Below, piece by piece: positions 16,401 through 24,819 of a stretch of DNA of 64,000 nt (position 1 is its first letter; each line of letters opens with the position of its first letter). Where the stretch lies: positions 1-64,000 of the forward strand of contig NZ_PJME01000041.1 of the NCBI RefSeq assembly GCF_002954775.1, read 5' to 3'. The stretch comes from Streptomyces geranii. Lineage in GTDB: Bacteria > Actinomycetota > Actinomycetes > Streptomycetales > Streptomycetaceae. The notes under the pieces are model-generated. The model searched no databases. It saw only the letters and a program-made list of their open reading frames with translations, and had not been told where the DNA came from. The position numbers were made by a program, and so were the translations under genes.

Positions 16401-19400
16401 GGAGGTGTTGTACGTGTACGAGGCGATCGTCTCGGCCGTCGCGGCGGAGGCACCGGGAGTGGTGGCCCACAGCTTGATGGAGGTGACCTGGTCCGCGTAG
16501 TCGCCGAGCGCCGAGCTGGTGGCGGTGGTGGCCGTCGCGTAGGTGTACTCCAGGACGCGGCAGCCCTTGGTGGCCGGGGTGGCCTGGCAGGTGGCGGCCG
16601 TGACCGCGCCGGTCGGGGAGATCACGTACTTCGGGCGGGCCAGCGTGTTGTTGCCGACCGTGACGGTCTCCGAGGCGACGGTGACCGTGGTGTCGTCGAC
16701 CGCCGTCGCCGAGGAGGCCAGCGGCCAGGTCGTCGCGGCGGTCGCCGCCTTGGTGAACACCGTGGTGTTGGCGTCGGTGTCGGTGAGGGTGAAGCTCGTT
16801 CCGGACAGGGCGCCCGTCAGGGTGAGGGACTCGGCGCCGGTCTCGGGCTGCCAGCCGCCACCGCTGGTCGCGGTGAAGGCGACCGAGCTGCCGTCCGCGG
16901 ACAGCAGTTCCACCGATGTGTCGGAGGTCTTGCGGATCTGGGTGTGGTCGTTGCCGGACCCGGTGACCGAGGAGGTCCAGCCGGGTCCGAAGATCGCGGA
17001 CTGGCCCTCGGTGTCCGTGCTGTTGGCGCGCGAGGAGTACGTACGGTCGACGCTCGCGGCGAAGGCCGCGGCGTCCGTGGCCGACAGGGTGTAGTCGCCG
17101 GTGAGTTGGTTGACCTGGCCAGGGCCGACCTGGGCGGAGGGGGCGGTACCCGCGTCGCGGTCCAGGGTGACCTCGGCGGTCTGGGAGTAGCCGGTGGTTG
17201 TGCCGTCGGTGAAGGCGGCCCGCAGCTCGATCGCGCCGTCCTCGCTGAGCGAGGAGACCGTGTTCCAGACCAGCTTGGTCGCGGTGCCATTGGTGACGGT
17301 GACCGGCCAGGCGGAGACGGCGGCACCGGAAGCGGTCACGTCACCCACCGGCACGGTGTGCCAGGAGTCGGTCTCGCCGCGTCGGTACTGCCAGGTCACG
17401 CCCGTGTAGGTGGTGAGGCCCTTGGCGGTCAGCGTCGCCCGGCGGGCGGTGGTGTCGCCGTCGGCCGGGGAGAGGATCGCCGCTCCGTCCGCGCCGACGC
17501 CGAAGCTGTAGGCGGTGGTTGTGGTGGAGAGGTTGCCGCCGGAGTCGACCGTGCGGGCGTACAGCGTGTGCCAGCCGTTCGCCGGGTCGATGCTGACGGT
17601 CTGCGCGTCGCCCCCGGTGCCGTTGGTGGTGTCCAGCTTCTTGTTCGGGAGGCTGCTGTTGTCCAGGCCCCAGTGGTAGCCGGCGCCGTCGGACGAGGAG
17701 GCGTCGATGGTGCAGGAAACCGCCGAACTCGCCCTCGCCGTCCAGCCGTTCTCCGTGTACGTGTCACAGCTGACCGTGGGGGCGGCGGGCAGGCCGGTGT
17801 TCGTCACGAACGTGGTGTAGCCGGTCCAGGAGCCGTAGTCGGTGCCGTCGTAGGCGCGCACCCGGTAGCGCAGGTGCTTGTCCGCCGGGAGCGCGTTCGC
17901 CGAGGGGACGGCCAGTTTGGCCGCGGAGCCCGAGGTCACCGACGAGCTGGTCGCGGTGTACGTGTAGGTGGTGTCCGCGTACGCCGGGTCCGCCGTGATC
18001 TCGAACTGGCCCCTGGTGGCGGAGCCGTCGGGGTCGGTCACCTTCGCCGAGAGGGTTGGCGTGAGTGAGGTGACGTACCGGCTGCCGTTGTAGGAGTTGA
18101 CCTGCGACGGGGCTATCGCCGCCGAACCCGGCTTCGCCGGGTAGGAGTTGTAGGTGACCGTCAGCTTCGGGGCGTAGCCGGTGGTGGTGTAGTTGGCGGA
18201 GCGGAAGCGGCGCCAGGTGGTGGAGTCGGTTTCGCTGGTGCCGTAGACCATGAGGCCGTAGTTGGGGCTGCCGTCGGCCCAGGCCTGGACGATGGTGTCG
18301 ATGTCCCAGTTCGACCAGGCCGCCGCACAGTCCGAGGAGTAGCCGCGCGGCACCAGGTTGTTCACCGCGCCGGTCCCGGTCGACGACGGACGGGTGTCCC
18401 ACGTCAACGAGGTCGACGACCAGGAGGACGTGATACGGCGGACCGTGGTGCCCGCCCCCTCCCGCGAACACGTCGAGGACCAGTACGAGTACAGGGCGAA
18501 GTTGGTGTCGGTGATGTGCTTCCCGGTGAACTTCGACACGTCGAACTTCAGGTACGAACGTGCCTTGTCCGTACCGGCGTTGTACGTACCCGACTTCAGC
18601 TCCTGCGAGGAGACCTGCGAGTCGGGGTAGGTCGGGGTCTGGATCCAGGTGTCCGTGGTCACCGCGAGGGTGGACGTCGGGTCCACCGTCACCGGGTAGG
18701 TGAGATCGGGGTCGGCGAGGAAGTCGGCGTCCGGGGTCAGGACCAGCGTCTGTCCGCCGTCGGCGGCCGACTCGATCGTCGTGGCGACCGGTGCCTGGTG
18801 GTCCGATTCCCCTGAGGAGTCGTTCCTGCCGGAGTCCCACATCATGGGTGCGGGTGCCTCGGCGACCAGCTTGCCGTCGCTGTCCTTCAGCAGCAGGTGC
18901 CCCGACTCGGCCTGGGACAGCGCCAGTCCGTCCAGGTACAGCGGGATGCGGTACGACACCGCGCTGTCCGGTGCCTGGTCGAGGATGACGTTCTGGGAGA
19001 AGCCCTGCGCCAGCGCGCTCACCGTCAGGGTCTGGCCGTCGCCCAGGTCGTAGGAGGCGGTGTTGTCCGTGACCGTCGGGGTCGGGAGTCTGTCCTCCCA
19101 GCCCATCCCGAAGGACGTCTCCCCCTTCGACACCGACGCCAGCGCTGTGTCCCCTCCGTCGGACACAGTGATGTCGGCGGCTGTGGCCTCCGGGGTCAGA
19201 CTGGAGCCGGTGTCCGACAGCGACGTGTCGATGTCCTTCCAGGTTCCGTTCCGTTCCACCCGGACCGGGCCGGCGAACGTCTCCGTCTGCAACTCCCCCG
19301 ACGGCAGCGCGTACGTCGTCGAATCCGCCGCCCGCTCCGACAGCACCTCGATCCTGCGGCCCTGCAGACGGGCCATCAGCAACGCCGCAGCCGTCGAGTC

Positions 19401-19613
19401 CGCGGACGACGCGGCCGAACCCGTCTCGTCCGCGGCTGCCGAGACGCCGGCGGTTCCCGTGTCGGCGGCGAACACCGCGCCCGACTCCAGAGACACCAGC
19501 GCCGTCTCCGCCGCCAGCACCGCGGCGACCGCCAGCGCGGTTCGTCTCAGCGAGCCAAGTGGCCGTCTCCTCCGTCCCCTTGAACTCGGGACCTGTCTCC
19601 CCGTAAGCCTCAA
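13443..19613 (-). CDS. Secreted RHS-repeat protein with DNRLRE domain and hydrophobic variable tip
   Basis: A 2056-aa exported protein. The start is TTG at 19613 with AGGGGTGG upstream; no ATG lies nearby in frame. An Arg-rich signal peptide (to about residue 49) is followed by a DNRLRE-type domain (about 335-500, including SYLKFDVSKFTG and TTWRRFRSANY), a fibronectin-like stretch, the DUF6531-like entry region, and many YD/RHS repeats (YTYDSADRL, YGYDALGRRLTYTDGAGNT). The core closes with GARAYDPATGRFLQVDP and DPVNFNDISG. A 110-residue tip follows (1947-2056), encoded by AT-richer DNA. It holds two hydrophobic helices, about 1973-1996 and 2004-2028, the second with glycine-zipper spacing. 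A contact-type polymorphic toxin is inferred; no toxin family recognised. Confidence 0.88.
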   Translation of the reverse strand: MRLTGRQVPSSRGRRRRPLGSLRRTALAVAAVLAAETALVSLESGAVFAADTGTAGVSAAADETGSAASSADSTAAALLMARLQGRRIEVLSERAADSTTYALPSGELQTETFAGPVRVERNGTWKDIDTSLSDTGSSLTPEATAADITVSDGGDTALASVSKGETSFGMGWEDRLPTPTVTDNTASYDLGDGQTLTVSALAQGFSQNVILDQAPDSAVSYRIPLYLDGLALSQAESGHLLLKDSDGKLVAEAPAPMMWDSGRNDSSGESDHQAPVATTIESAADGGQTLVLTPDADFLADPDLTYPVTVDPTSTLAVTTDTWIQTPTYPDSQVSSQELKSGTYNAGTDKARSYLKFDVSKFTGKHITDTNFALYSYWSSTCSREGAGTTVRRITSSWSSTSLTWDTRPSSTGTGAVNNLVPRGYSSDCAAAWSNWDIDTIVQAWADGSPNYGLMVYGTSETDSTTWRRFRSANYTTTGYAPKLTVTYNSYPAKPGSAAIAPSQVNSYNGSRYVTSLTPTLSAKVTDPDGSATRGQFEITADPAYADTTYTYTATSSSVTSGSAAKLAVPSANALPADKHLRYRVRAYDGTDYGSWTGYTTFVTNTGLPAAPTVSCDTYTENGWTARASSAVSCTIDASSSDGAGYHWGLDNSSLPNKKLDTTNGTGGDAQTVSIDPANGWHTLYARTVDSGGNLSTTTTAYSFGVGADGAAILSPADGDTTARRATLTAKGLTTYTGVTWQYRRGETDSWHTVPVGDVTASGAAVSAWPVTVTNGTATKLVWNTVSSLSEDGAIELRAAFTDGTTTGYSQTAEVTLDRDAGTAPSAQVGPGQVNQLTGDYTLSATDAAAFAASVDRTYSSRANSTDTEGQSAIFGPGWTSSVTGSGNDHTQIRKTSDTSVELLSADGSSVAFTATSGGGWQPETGAESLTLTGALSGTSFTLTDTDANTTVFTKAATAATTWPLASSATAVDDTTVTVASETVTVGNNTLARPKYVISPTGAVTAATCQATPATKGCRVLEYTYATATTATSSALGDYADQVTSIKLWATTPGASAATAETIASYTYNTSGQLRQVWDPRISPALKTEYTYDTDGRIATYTQPGELPWTFTYGKAGSALTAGSGMLLKATRAALAEGSASTTSGTAATTVVYDLPLSGTTAPYQMDATTVATWAQDAAPTDATAIFPADSVPASSTGSDLTATSYTRASITYINADGAETNQAGPGGAITTTEYDDYGNTVAELTAANRELALGTSSGAADELAELGLTDLSTADRAQLLATVSEYTADGTQLTDEYGPLHEITLTKELTGTTTESTLEAGTSIPARTHTSYTYDENRTSDAVVSGLVTSAVTGAAIPGYATDADTSTTTTTYHWATGAEKGISGGEPGTVVTTYDSTGRVATTRTAASSGSDAGTLAYTYYSADATGTCSSAVWAGLLCRTAPAATITGGGTNPDTAVTTLYTYDRWGQIATKAETADGMTRTTTNTADTAGRLTGITVTGGTGTATPATTFTYNTTNGWIATRAANSQTIAYGYDALGRRLTYTDGAGNTSTTSYDSLDRPVRTTDSAPSTVTYAYGTTGTLTTLTDSVAGAFTGTYNADGTLTSETLPGGHTLTIATDPTGQETGREYTTSDGTTIASDTAGYTATGRQAGHTQTDGATTESDYTYDSAGRLTQATDTTASGCTTRAYTFDANSNRTALTATSDDCDATTTDDAATATKSYTYDSADRLVNSGYVYDAFGRTTTSGATTLGYYTNDLLRTETVGTSRKVWEFDGAGRLAAQTAQTQATDGTWSTSGTTTSHYGDGSDSPTWTKSGDTVSRNVHDLTGGLSATTTASGGTILQLANIHGDLMVQQPLDTSVNSTVQHYDEYGNVLDATAATTYGWLGTHQRSSATLSSYTLMGARAYDPATGRFLQVDPVYGGNNNPYLYPGDPVNFNDISGRKKNLNKTTCGIATCTRYINHKNTQKLVDFFEMLVGVMTGVVAIAAAVVHYCPLPQCKVIGGAVAIIGAAVGGAAQAMASYIGWLDKKNGGKGIKLKYTKYGKIPFYLGSQ

Positions 19614-19954
19614 AATCCACCCCTGTGATCAGACCGTCACGCCGAGTGCGTCATGGGTGCGGAATTACACCGGGGGGAGCTGTGAATGACATATGGAGAA
19701 GTTTTTGCTGTTACCGCAAGGTGACCCGGAGTTGCGGCAGTCCGGCTTGACGTCCCGTATCGCCGTGCGCATTCAGGGCGCCCGGCTGCTGAACCTGCCT
19801 GTATATCCGTCCAAATCGGTCGGATCGCCTGCCGCGCATATGCCGCTGCCTCCGTTGTCGCGTGGGGGTTGTGATGAAGTTGTGATGCGGGTGTGTGTCG
19901 GCCGGGAAACGGTGCCAGGAGTTTCTTTCTTTTGGGAGGGACAGTGTCGGGGTG
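19614..19954. other. Divergent promoter region between RHS and protease genes
   Basis: About 340 bases between two divergently transcribed secreted-protein genes. I see no supported gene. A TTGACG at about 19749 with CATTCA 17 bases further could be a promoter for the rightward protease gene, but this is weak. Confidence 0.35.
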
Positions 19955-20740
19955 ATGAAACGCCCCACTCGTCCCCCCGGCAACCGGCGGCACGCGCTGC
20001 TTGTCGTCGTCGCGCTGCTCGCCGTCACCTCCGTCTCCGGGGCGGGGCCCGGGAGTGCGGCCTCGGGGGTCCTCGGTGGGGCCGCCGTCGCGCAGGCGGC
20101 TCCTGCCGCTCCCTCGGTGCCTCGTGGTGCTCGTGTCGGGGCCCTGTTCAACGGGGATCTGGAGGGTGGGCACTTCTGTACCGCTTCTGTCGTGCGCAGT
20201 GGTGGGCGGGATCTGGTTCTCACCGCCGCGCACTGTCTGAGCGGGGACGGGGACACCGACGTCGTCTTCGTGCCCGGGTATCGGGACGGGCGGGCGCCGT
20301 ACGGGGTGTGGCGGGTGGTCAGGACCTTTGTGCCCAGGGCCTGGAGTGATCGGGCCGATGAGGACAGCGACTTCGCCTTTGCCCGGCTCGCCGCCGGGAG
20401 GGGTGGGCGGGAGGTTCAGGATGTTGTGGGGGGCAATGTCCTTGTCACGGGGAGAGGGACCGGGGTCAGTGATCTCGTTGTCACCGGGTATCCCAATGTT
20501 CGTGAGTCGCCTCTTACCTGTGTCAATCGGCCTACCGTGCACAGTTCCACGCAGCAGCGCATCGAGTGTCCCGACTTCACCGACGGGACCAGTGGGAGTC
20601 CCTGGGTGGACGGGGCGGGGGATGTCGTGGGGGTGCTCGGGGGGTTCCAGCAGGGTGGGGCCACCGATGACGTGTCCTACAGCGCCGTGCTGGGGAGTGC
20701 GGCTGCCGCTCTGTATCGGGAGGCCGCCGGCGCTTCTTGA
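19955..20740 (+). CDS. Secreted trypsin-like (S1) serine protease
   Basis: A 261-aa exported protease of the chymotrypsin fold. The signal peptide (RRHALLVVVALLAVTSVSGAGPGSA) is followed by the triad His93 (LTAAHC), Asp139 (DSDFAFARL) and Ser213 (DGTSGSPWV). Cysteines flanking His93 (Cys75/Cys94) fit the conserved disulfide. ATG 19955 is used; GTG 19952 is equally near the GGGAGGGA site. The substitution of GDSGGP by GTSGSP is seen in bacterial S1 members. The gene is monocistronic and divergent from the RHS gene. Confidence 0.88.
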   Translation: MKRPTRPPGNRRHALLVVVALLAVTSVSGAGPGSAASGVLGGAAVAQAAPAAPSVPRGARVGALFNGDLEGGHFCTASVVRSGGRDLVLTAAHCLSGDGDTDVVFVPGYRDGRAPYGVWRVVRTFVPRAWSDRADEDSDFAFARLAAGRGGREVQDVVGGNVLVTGRGTGVSDLVVTGYPNVRESPLTCVNRPTVHSSTQQRIECPDFTDGTSGSPWVDGAGDVVGVLGGFQQGGATDDVSYSAVLGSAAAALYREAAGAS

Positions 20741-20844
20741 ACGCTTCCTGAAGTGCGGCGCGTTTCGTCATGATCACCCTGTGGATCGGGTAGCCCCCTT
20801 ACACTGACGTGGGCGTAATCCCTGGCGGTGAGGGGCGGTTGACG

Positions 20845-21846
20845 GTGCGTAAGGCATGGATCGTGGCGAGTGTTGCCGTCGGGGGCACCCTCAGCTTCGT
20901 GATGCTGCTCGTCGTCGGGGTCTATCTCGTCGCCGGGAACGTCGCCGGTGGGGTCGGCGGCGGGAGCGTCGCGCTCGCCAAGGGGGCCGTGCCGGCCGCC
21001 TATTCGGCGCTCGTGCAGAAGTGGGGCAATCTGTGCCCCGCCATCAATCCCGCGCTGCTCGCCGCTCAGCTGTACCAGGAGAGCGGATTCAATCCGAATG
21101 CGAAGAGTCCGGCAAAGGCGGAAGGGATAGCGCAATTCATCCCCGGCACCTGGGCCACGCACGGAATCGACGGCGACGGTGACGGCGACCGGGATGTGTG
21201 GGATCCGAATGACGCGATTCCGTCGGCCGCTTCGTACGACTGCGAGCTGGCTTCGTATGTCAAGGACGCGCCCGGGGACCCGACGCACAACATGCTCGCC
21301 GCCTACAACGCGGGGGCGTACGCCGTCATCAAATACGGGGGTGTGCCGCCGTATGCGGAGACGCAGAACTATGTGAAGACCATCACCACGCTGCAGGTCA
21401 GCTTTGCCGCGCCTGTGGGGCGCGTCGACCCCTCCGAGCAGGCCGCCGCGGCGATCACGTACGCCCAGGGGAAGCTCGGTACGCCCTACCTGTGGGGCGG
21501 TACCGGTACCGCTGAGCAGGGCGGACGCTTCGACTGCTCCGGGCTCACGCAGGCCGCGTACGAGAGTGTCGGGATCGAGCTGCCGCGGGTCGCCAACGAC
21601 CAGTACAACGCCGGGCCGCACCCTTCCCGGGCCGAGCTGCTGCCGGGGGATCTGGTGTTCTTCTCCGACGACCTCACCAACTCCCGGGCCATCCGGCATG
21701 TCGGGATTTATGTGGGTGGCGGTTACATGATTGACGCTCCGCGTACCGGTGCGGTCATTCGGTTCGATCCCATCGACACCCCCGATTACTTCGGGGCGAC
21801 CCGGGTGACCGAAGATGGCGCGAAAGCGTTGCCCACGGCCGTGTGA
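20845..21846 (+). CDS. Cell-wall hydrolase: SLT transglycosylase plus NlpC/P60 peptidase
   Basis: A 333-aa bifunctional peptidoglycan hydrolase. GTG 20845 is chosen because AGGGG lies 9 bases upstream; the frame is open earlier. An N-terminal membrane anchor (WIVASVAVGGTLSFVMLLVVGVYLVAG) is followed by a lysozyme-like SLT domain with catalytic Glu in YQESGFNP, plus GIAQFIPGTW and the NMLAAYNAG signature. The C-terminal NlpC/P60 domain has Cys in RFDCSGLTQAAYES and His in IRHVGIYVG. This pairing is that of the wall-opening enzymes of Gram-positive conjugation systems, so it may serve the secretion operon at 786-8052, from which the accessory block now separates it. Confidence 0.9.
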   Translation: MRKAWIVASVAVGGTLSFVMLLVVGVYLVAGNVAGGVGGGSVALAKGAVPAAYSALVQKWGNLCPAINPALLAAQLYQESGFNPNAKSPAKAEGIAQFIPGTWATHGIDGDGDGDRDVWDPNDAIPSAASYDCELASYVKDAPGDPTHNMLAAYNAGAYAVIKYGGVPPYAETQNYVKTITTLQVSFAAPVGRVDPSEQAAAAITYAQGKLGTPYLWGGTGTAEQGGRFDCSGLTQAAYESVGIELPRVANDQYNAGPHPSRAELLPGDLVFFSDDLTNSRAIRHVGIYVGGGYMIDAPRTGAVIRFDPIDTPDYFGATRVTEDGAKALPTAV

Positions 21847-22057
21847 GCGCAGTGTGAAACCATCCCCTGAGCTGCGGCGATGTATCTCTCTTCGATAACG
21901 TCTGCGTGATCATTCGGTGGAGAGTGGAACGTATTAACGGAGACCGTGCGTTCCTGTTGCAGTAGCGGAATCGCTGTCGGTCACTCGTGTCACGTCTGTC
22001 AGGCGTGCCGTCGGCGGCAGTGGAATGTGGAAGTGACGACGAAGGGGCCGCAGCGCC

Positions 22058-22783
22058 ATGGCTGGACTCGCCGAATCCGGGTCGAACCCCGACGTCGACC
22101 TGCTCTACGACATCAACGGCCTGGCCAAGGACGCGCCCCGGTGGTTCGACCGGGTGGTCGGGGTGGTGGGCGAGTACGGGTTGCTCGCCGCCATGGCACT
22201 GCTGATCGTGTGCTGCTGGTGGAGCGTCCGGCGGCGGGACGGGGACGCGGCGGCCGTGTCCGTCGCCGCGCTGGTCTGGGCGCCGCTCGCCGCGGCGGTC
22301 GCCGTGCTGGTGAACATTCCCATACGGGGGTTCGTGGAGCGGCCCCGTCCCTTTCTGGATCATCAGGGGCTTGAGGTCCTGGTCTCCGGGAAGACCGACT
22401 ACTCCTTCGTGAGCGATCACGCGACGATCACCATGGCGATGGGGGTCGGGCTGTTCGTGGCGAACCGGAGGTTCGGCCTGGTGGGGATAGGGATCGCGCT
22501 GCTGGAGGGCTTCTGCCGCGTGTACATGGGGGTGCACTACCCGACGGACGTGGTCGGCGGGTTCGCGCTCGGGACCGCGGTCGCGTTGCTGCTGTCGCCG
22601 GTCGCGATGGCGCTGCTCACGCCGGTCACCCGGGCGATCGAGAGGTCAGGGCGGGCCGGGGCGCTGATCCGGGCCCGCGGGGACCGGTCCGGGTCCGGGT
22701 CGGGACCGGAGTCCGACAGCGGTGCCGGTGCGGTGGTCCCGGGGTCCCGGGCGGGTGCCGAGGCGCGGGACCTGGCCGCGTAG
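22058..22783 (+). CDS. PAP2-family membrane phosphatase
   Basis: A 241-aa membrane protein related to lipid phosphate and undecaprenyl pyrophosphate phosphatases. The three PAP2 motifs are present: RGFVERPRP (motif 1), FVSDHAT (motif 2, Asp in place of the usual Gly) and CRVYMGVHYPTDV (motif 3 with catalytic His). Hydrophobic helices flank each motif. The C-terminal 45 residues are Gly/Ser/Arg-rich and probably cytoplasmic. It could recycle the lipid carrier for wall synthesis beside the wall hydrolase gene. The substrate cannot be read from sequence. Confidence 0.87.
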   Translation: MAGLAESGSNPDVDLLYDINGLAKDAPRWFDRVVGVVGEYGLLAAMALLIVCCWWSVRRRDGDAAAVSVAALVWAPLAAAVAVLVNIPIRGFVERPRPFLDHQGLEVLVSGKTDYSFVSDHATITMAMGVGLFVANRRFGLVGIGIALLEGFCRVYMGVHYPTDVVGGFALGTAVALLLSPVAMALLTPVTRAIERSGRAGALIRARGDRSGSGSGPESDSGAGAVVPGSRAGAEARDLAA

Positions 22784-22840
22784 CGGCAGCGCGTCCGTCG
22801 CACGTACCGCACGCATCGCGCCCGCTACCCGCGCTCACCC

Positions 22841-24397
22841 CTACAGCGCCTGCGGGTACGTGAACACCCTGCTCGGGTCGTACTCGTGCTTCAGCTTCGT
22901 CAGGCGCGTCGCCGCGTCCCCGTAATACGCCTTGCGCCAGTTCCTCAGCGTCGGGTCCGTGTAGTTCTGGTAGGCGGCGCCCGAGGCGTACGGGGACATC
23001 GCGTTGTGGGCCGAGGTGAGCCAGGACTGTGCCGTCGTCCCCGTCGTGCCCGCCCGCCACGACACGATGTACTGGGCCAGCATCCTGGAGCGGCGGTGCA
23101 CGAACGCCGTCGCCGTCGGTGAGACCCGGTTCACCGCGCCGCCCAGTGCCGTGAACGCGATGCTGCCCGAGCCGCCCCGCACCGAGGTCAGCTGGGTGAG
23201 GAGCGTCTGGATGCCCGCGGCCGACAGCGAGCGGTCGTAGAAGTCCGAGCGGGCCGCGTACGTCTCCCGGCCCAGGGCGCCCTGCGGGGAGCGGCCCGGG
23301 GTTGAGCCCGGGAGGTGGCACTGGGCGTCCGTCGCGAAGGACGAGCAGCCCGCGTACACCTCCATCGCCTCCTCGTACGAACGCCGCTTCAGCGAGACGC
23401 TCGTCGCCGGGGAACCGATTCTGTCCGCCAGGCGGTCCACCGCGTTCTGCAGTTCCGTGTATGTGCCCAGGGAGAACGCCGAGATCGAGATCGTCGGGGT
23501 GCCGCCCGCCGCGTTCGCCACGTGCAGGGCGGACCAGATCTCGTCCGGCTGGGTCGGGCCCCACTCCTGCCAGGCCTTCATCACCGCCGCCGCCTTCCGC
23601 CACGGCCACGACAGGTACGCCGCCACCGCCTGCGGGGCCGGGTGGGTGCGGAAGTGCAGTTCCGTGACGACGCCGAAGTTGCCGTTGCCCGCGCCCCGCA
23701 GGGCCCAGAAGAGGTCCTTGTTCGTGGTCGCGTTCGCCGTCAGTTGTCGGCCGTCCGCCGTGATCAGGGTCGCCTGGGTGAGGCTGTCGCAGGTCAGGCC
23801 GTACGCCCTCGACACCACGCCGTGGCCGCCGCCCAGCGTCAGGCCCGACACTCCGACCGTCGGGCACGAGCCCGCCGGGATCGTGACGCCCTTCGCCGTC
23901 AGGGCTCGGTAGACGTCGATCAGTTTTGAGCCCGCTCCGACCACCGTCGTGCCGCTTGATGTCCGGATTTTGTTCAGTTTCGATACGTCGATGATCAGGC
24001 GGCCGTTGCCCGAGGACCAGCCCGCGTACGAGTGGCCGCCGTTGCGGATCGCCACGGGGACCGAGTGGGCGCGGGCGTACGCGAGTGCCGTGCGGATGTC
24101 GTCCGGATGGGCCACGTACGCCACCGCGGCCGGTTTCAGGCCGTCGAAGCGGGTGTTGTAGAGCTGGCGGGCCGCCGGCCAGGAGGCGTCGCCCGGGCGG
24201 ATCAGCGGGCCGTCCAGGTCGCGGCCCAGGGCCGTCCAGTTGGCGGGGGTCGAGGCGCTCGTGGTCGTCAGGGCGGTCGTCGACGCCGGGGCCGCGGAGT
24301 TCCCCTTCTTCGTGTCCGCGCCCGCGCCCGTGCACGCCGCCGTCGTCATCGTCGCCAGGGCGGCCATGCCGCCTTCCATGAACGTCCGCCGCCGCAT
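22841..24397 (-). CDS. Tat-exported BBE-like FAD oxidoreductase lipoprotein
   Basis: A 518-aa oxidoreductase of the berberine bridge enzyme/FAD-linked oxidase family. ATG 24397 has GAGGAGG 6 bases upstream. The N-terminus MRRRTFMEGGMAAL resembles a twin-arginine signal and ends in a lipobox with Cys22, so the folded flavoprotein is probably anchored outside the membrane. FAD would be bound twice covalently: His122 in RNGGHSYAG and Cys178 in GSCPTVGVSG, both family positions. LTLGGGHGVVSRAYGL follows, and the C-terminal BBE segment ends YDPSRVFTYPQ. Such enzymes oxidise sugars or alkaloid-like compounds; the substrate here is unknown. Confidence 0.87.
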   Translation of the reverse strand: MRRRTFMEGGMAALATMTTAACTGAGADTKKGNSAAPASTTALTTTSASTPANWTALGRDLDGPLIRPGDASWPAARQLYNTRFDGLKPAAVAYVAHPDDIRTALAYARAHSVPVAIRNGGHSYAGWSSGNGRLIIDVSKLNKIRTSSGTTVVGAGSKLIDVYRALTAKGVTIPAGSCPTVGVSGLTLGGGHGVVSRAYGLTCDSLTQATLITADGRQLTANATTNKDLFWALRGAGNGNFGVVTELHFRTHPAPQAVAAYLSWPWRKAAAVMKAWQEWGPTQPDEIWSALHVANAAGGTPTISISAFSLGTYTELQNAVDRLADRIGSPATSVSLKRRSYEEAMEVYAGCSSFATDAQCHLPGSTPGRSPQGALGRETYAARSDFYDRSLSAAGIQTLLTQLTSVRGGSGSIAFTALGGAVNRVSPTATAFVHRRSRMLAQYIVSWRAGTTGTTAQSWLTSAHNAMSPYASGAAYQNYTDPTLRNWRKAYYGDAATRLTKLKHEYDPSRVFTYPQAL

Positions 24398-24819
24398 GGT
24401 GCTCCTCCTCGGGTCCCGGGGGTCTCGATTCCTCCGTTTGAGCCCGCGTTGGCTCCCGTCGAACGAGACGGGTTCCATGGATCGTGGGTTCCATCGTCGG
24501 ACGTGTTCGCGAGAGGGAGTGGAAGGATGGGTTCCGGTCCGTTTCCTGGTCCCTACCGCATCGGCCGAACCGCCGGGGGCGTTCCTCCGGTCGGGACCCA
24601 CACGTGTTCTCCCCGTGAGCATTCCGTGACCTCACCGCACCGACCGCAGGGGTTCACCCTCCGTTTACCTGCGCCCGTAGGTGGCTTCACCTGATCTGCC
24701 TAATTTCGGCCCTACCCGGTGCTCGGTGTGCCTCCACGGACGCCTGAGCGCCACCCACTCTTCGTTACCTCGCACGCCGCCGGATTCAGGACGGCGGCTT
24801 CTGGAAGGAACTCCCGACA
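24398..24819. other. Divergent control region of the oxidoreductase gene and the pst operon
   Basis: 422 bases without a gene. It carries the PHO box array described separately and the promoters of both flanking genes. An AT-rich TAATTT at 24701-24706, 9 bases past the last PHO unit, is the best candidate -10 element of pstS. Confidence 0.6.
24630..24691 (+). promoter_or_regulatory. PHO box array (PhoP binding) upstream of pstS
   Basis: Heptamers spaced exactly 11 bases apart: CCTCACC (24630), CGACCGC (24641, weak), GTTCACC (24652), GTTTACC (24663), a poor unit at 24674, and CTTCACC (24685). The Streptomyces PHO box is a direct repeat of GTTCACC-like units with 11-bp period. This array should bind phosphorylated PhoP and switch on pstSCAB in phosphate starvation. 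Confidence 0.85.

Noticed and set aside
22626..24635. 669-codon frame over the FAD oxidoreductase
   Set aside because: Low-complexity shadow; the FAD-binding motifs are all in the other frame.
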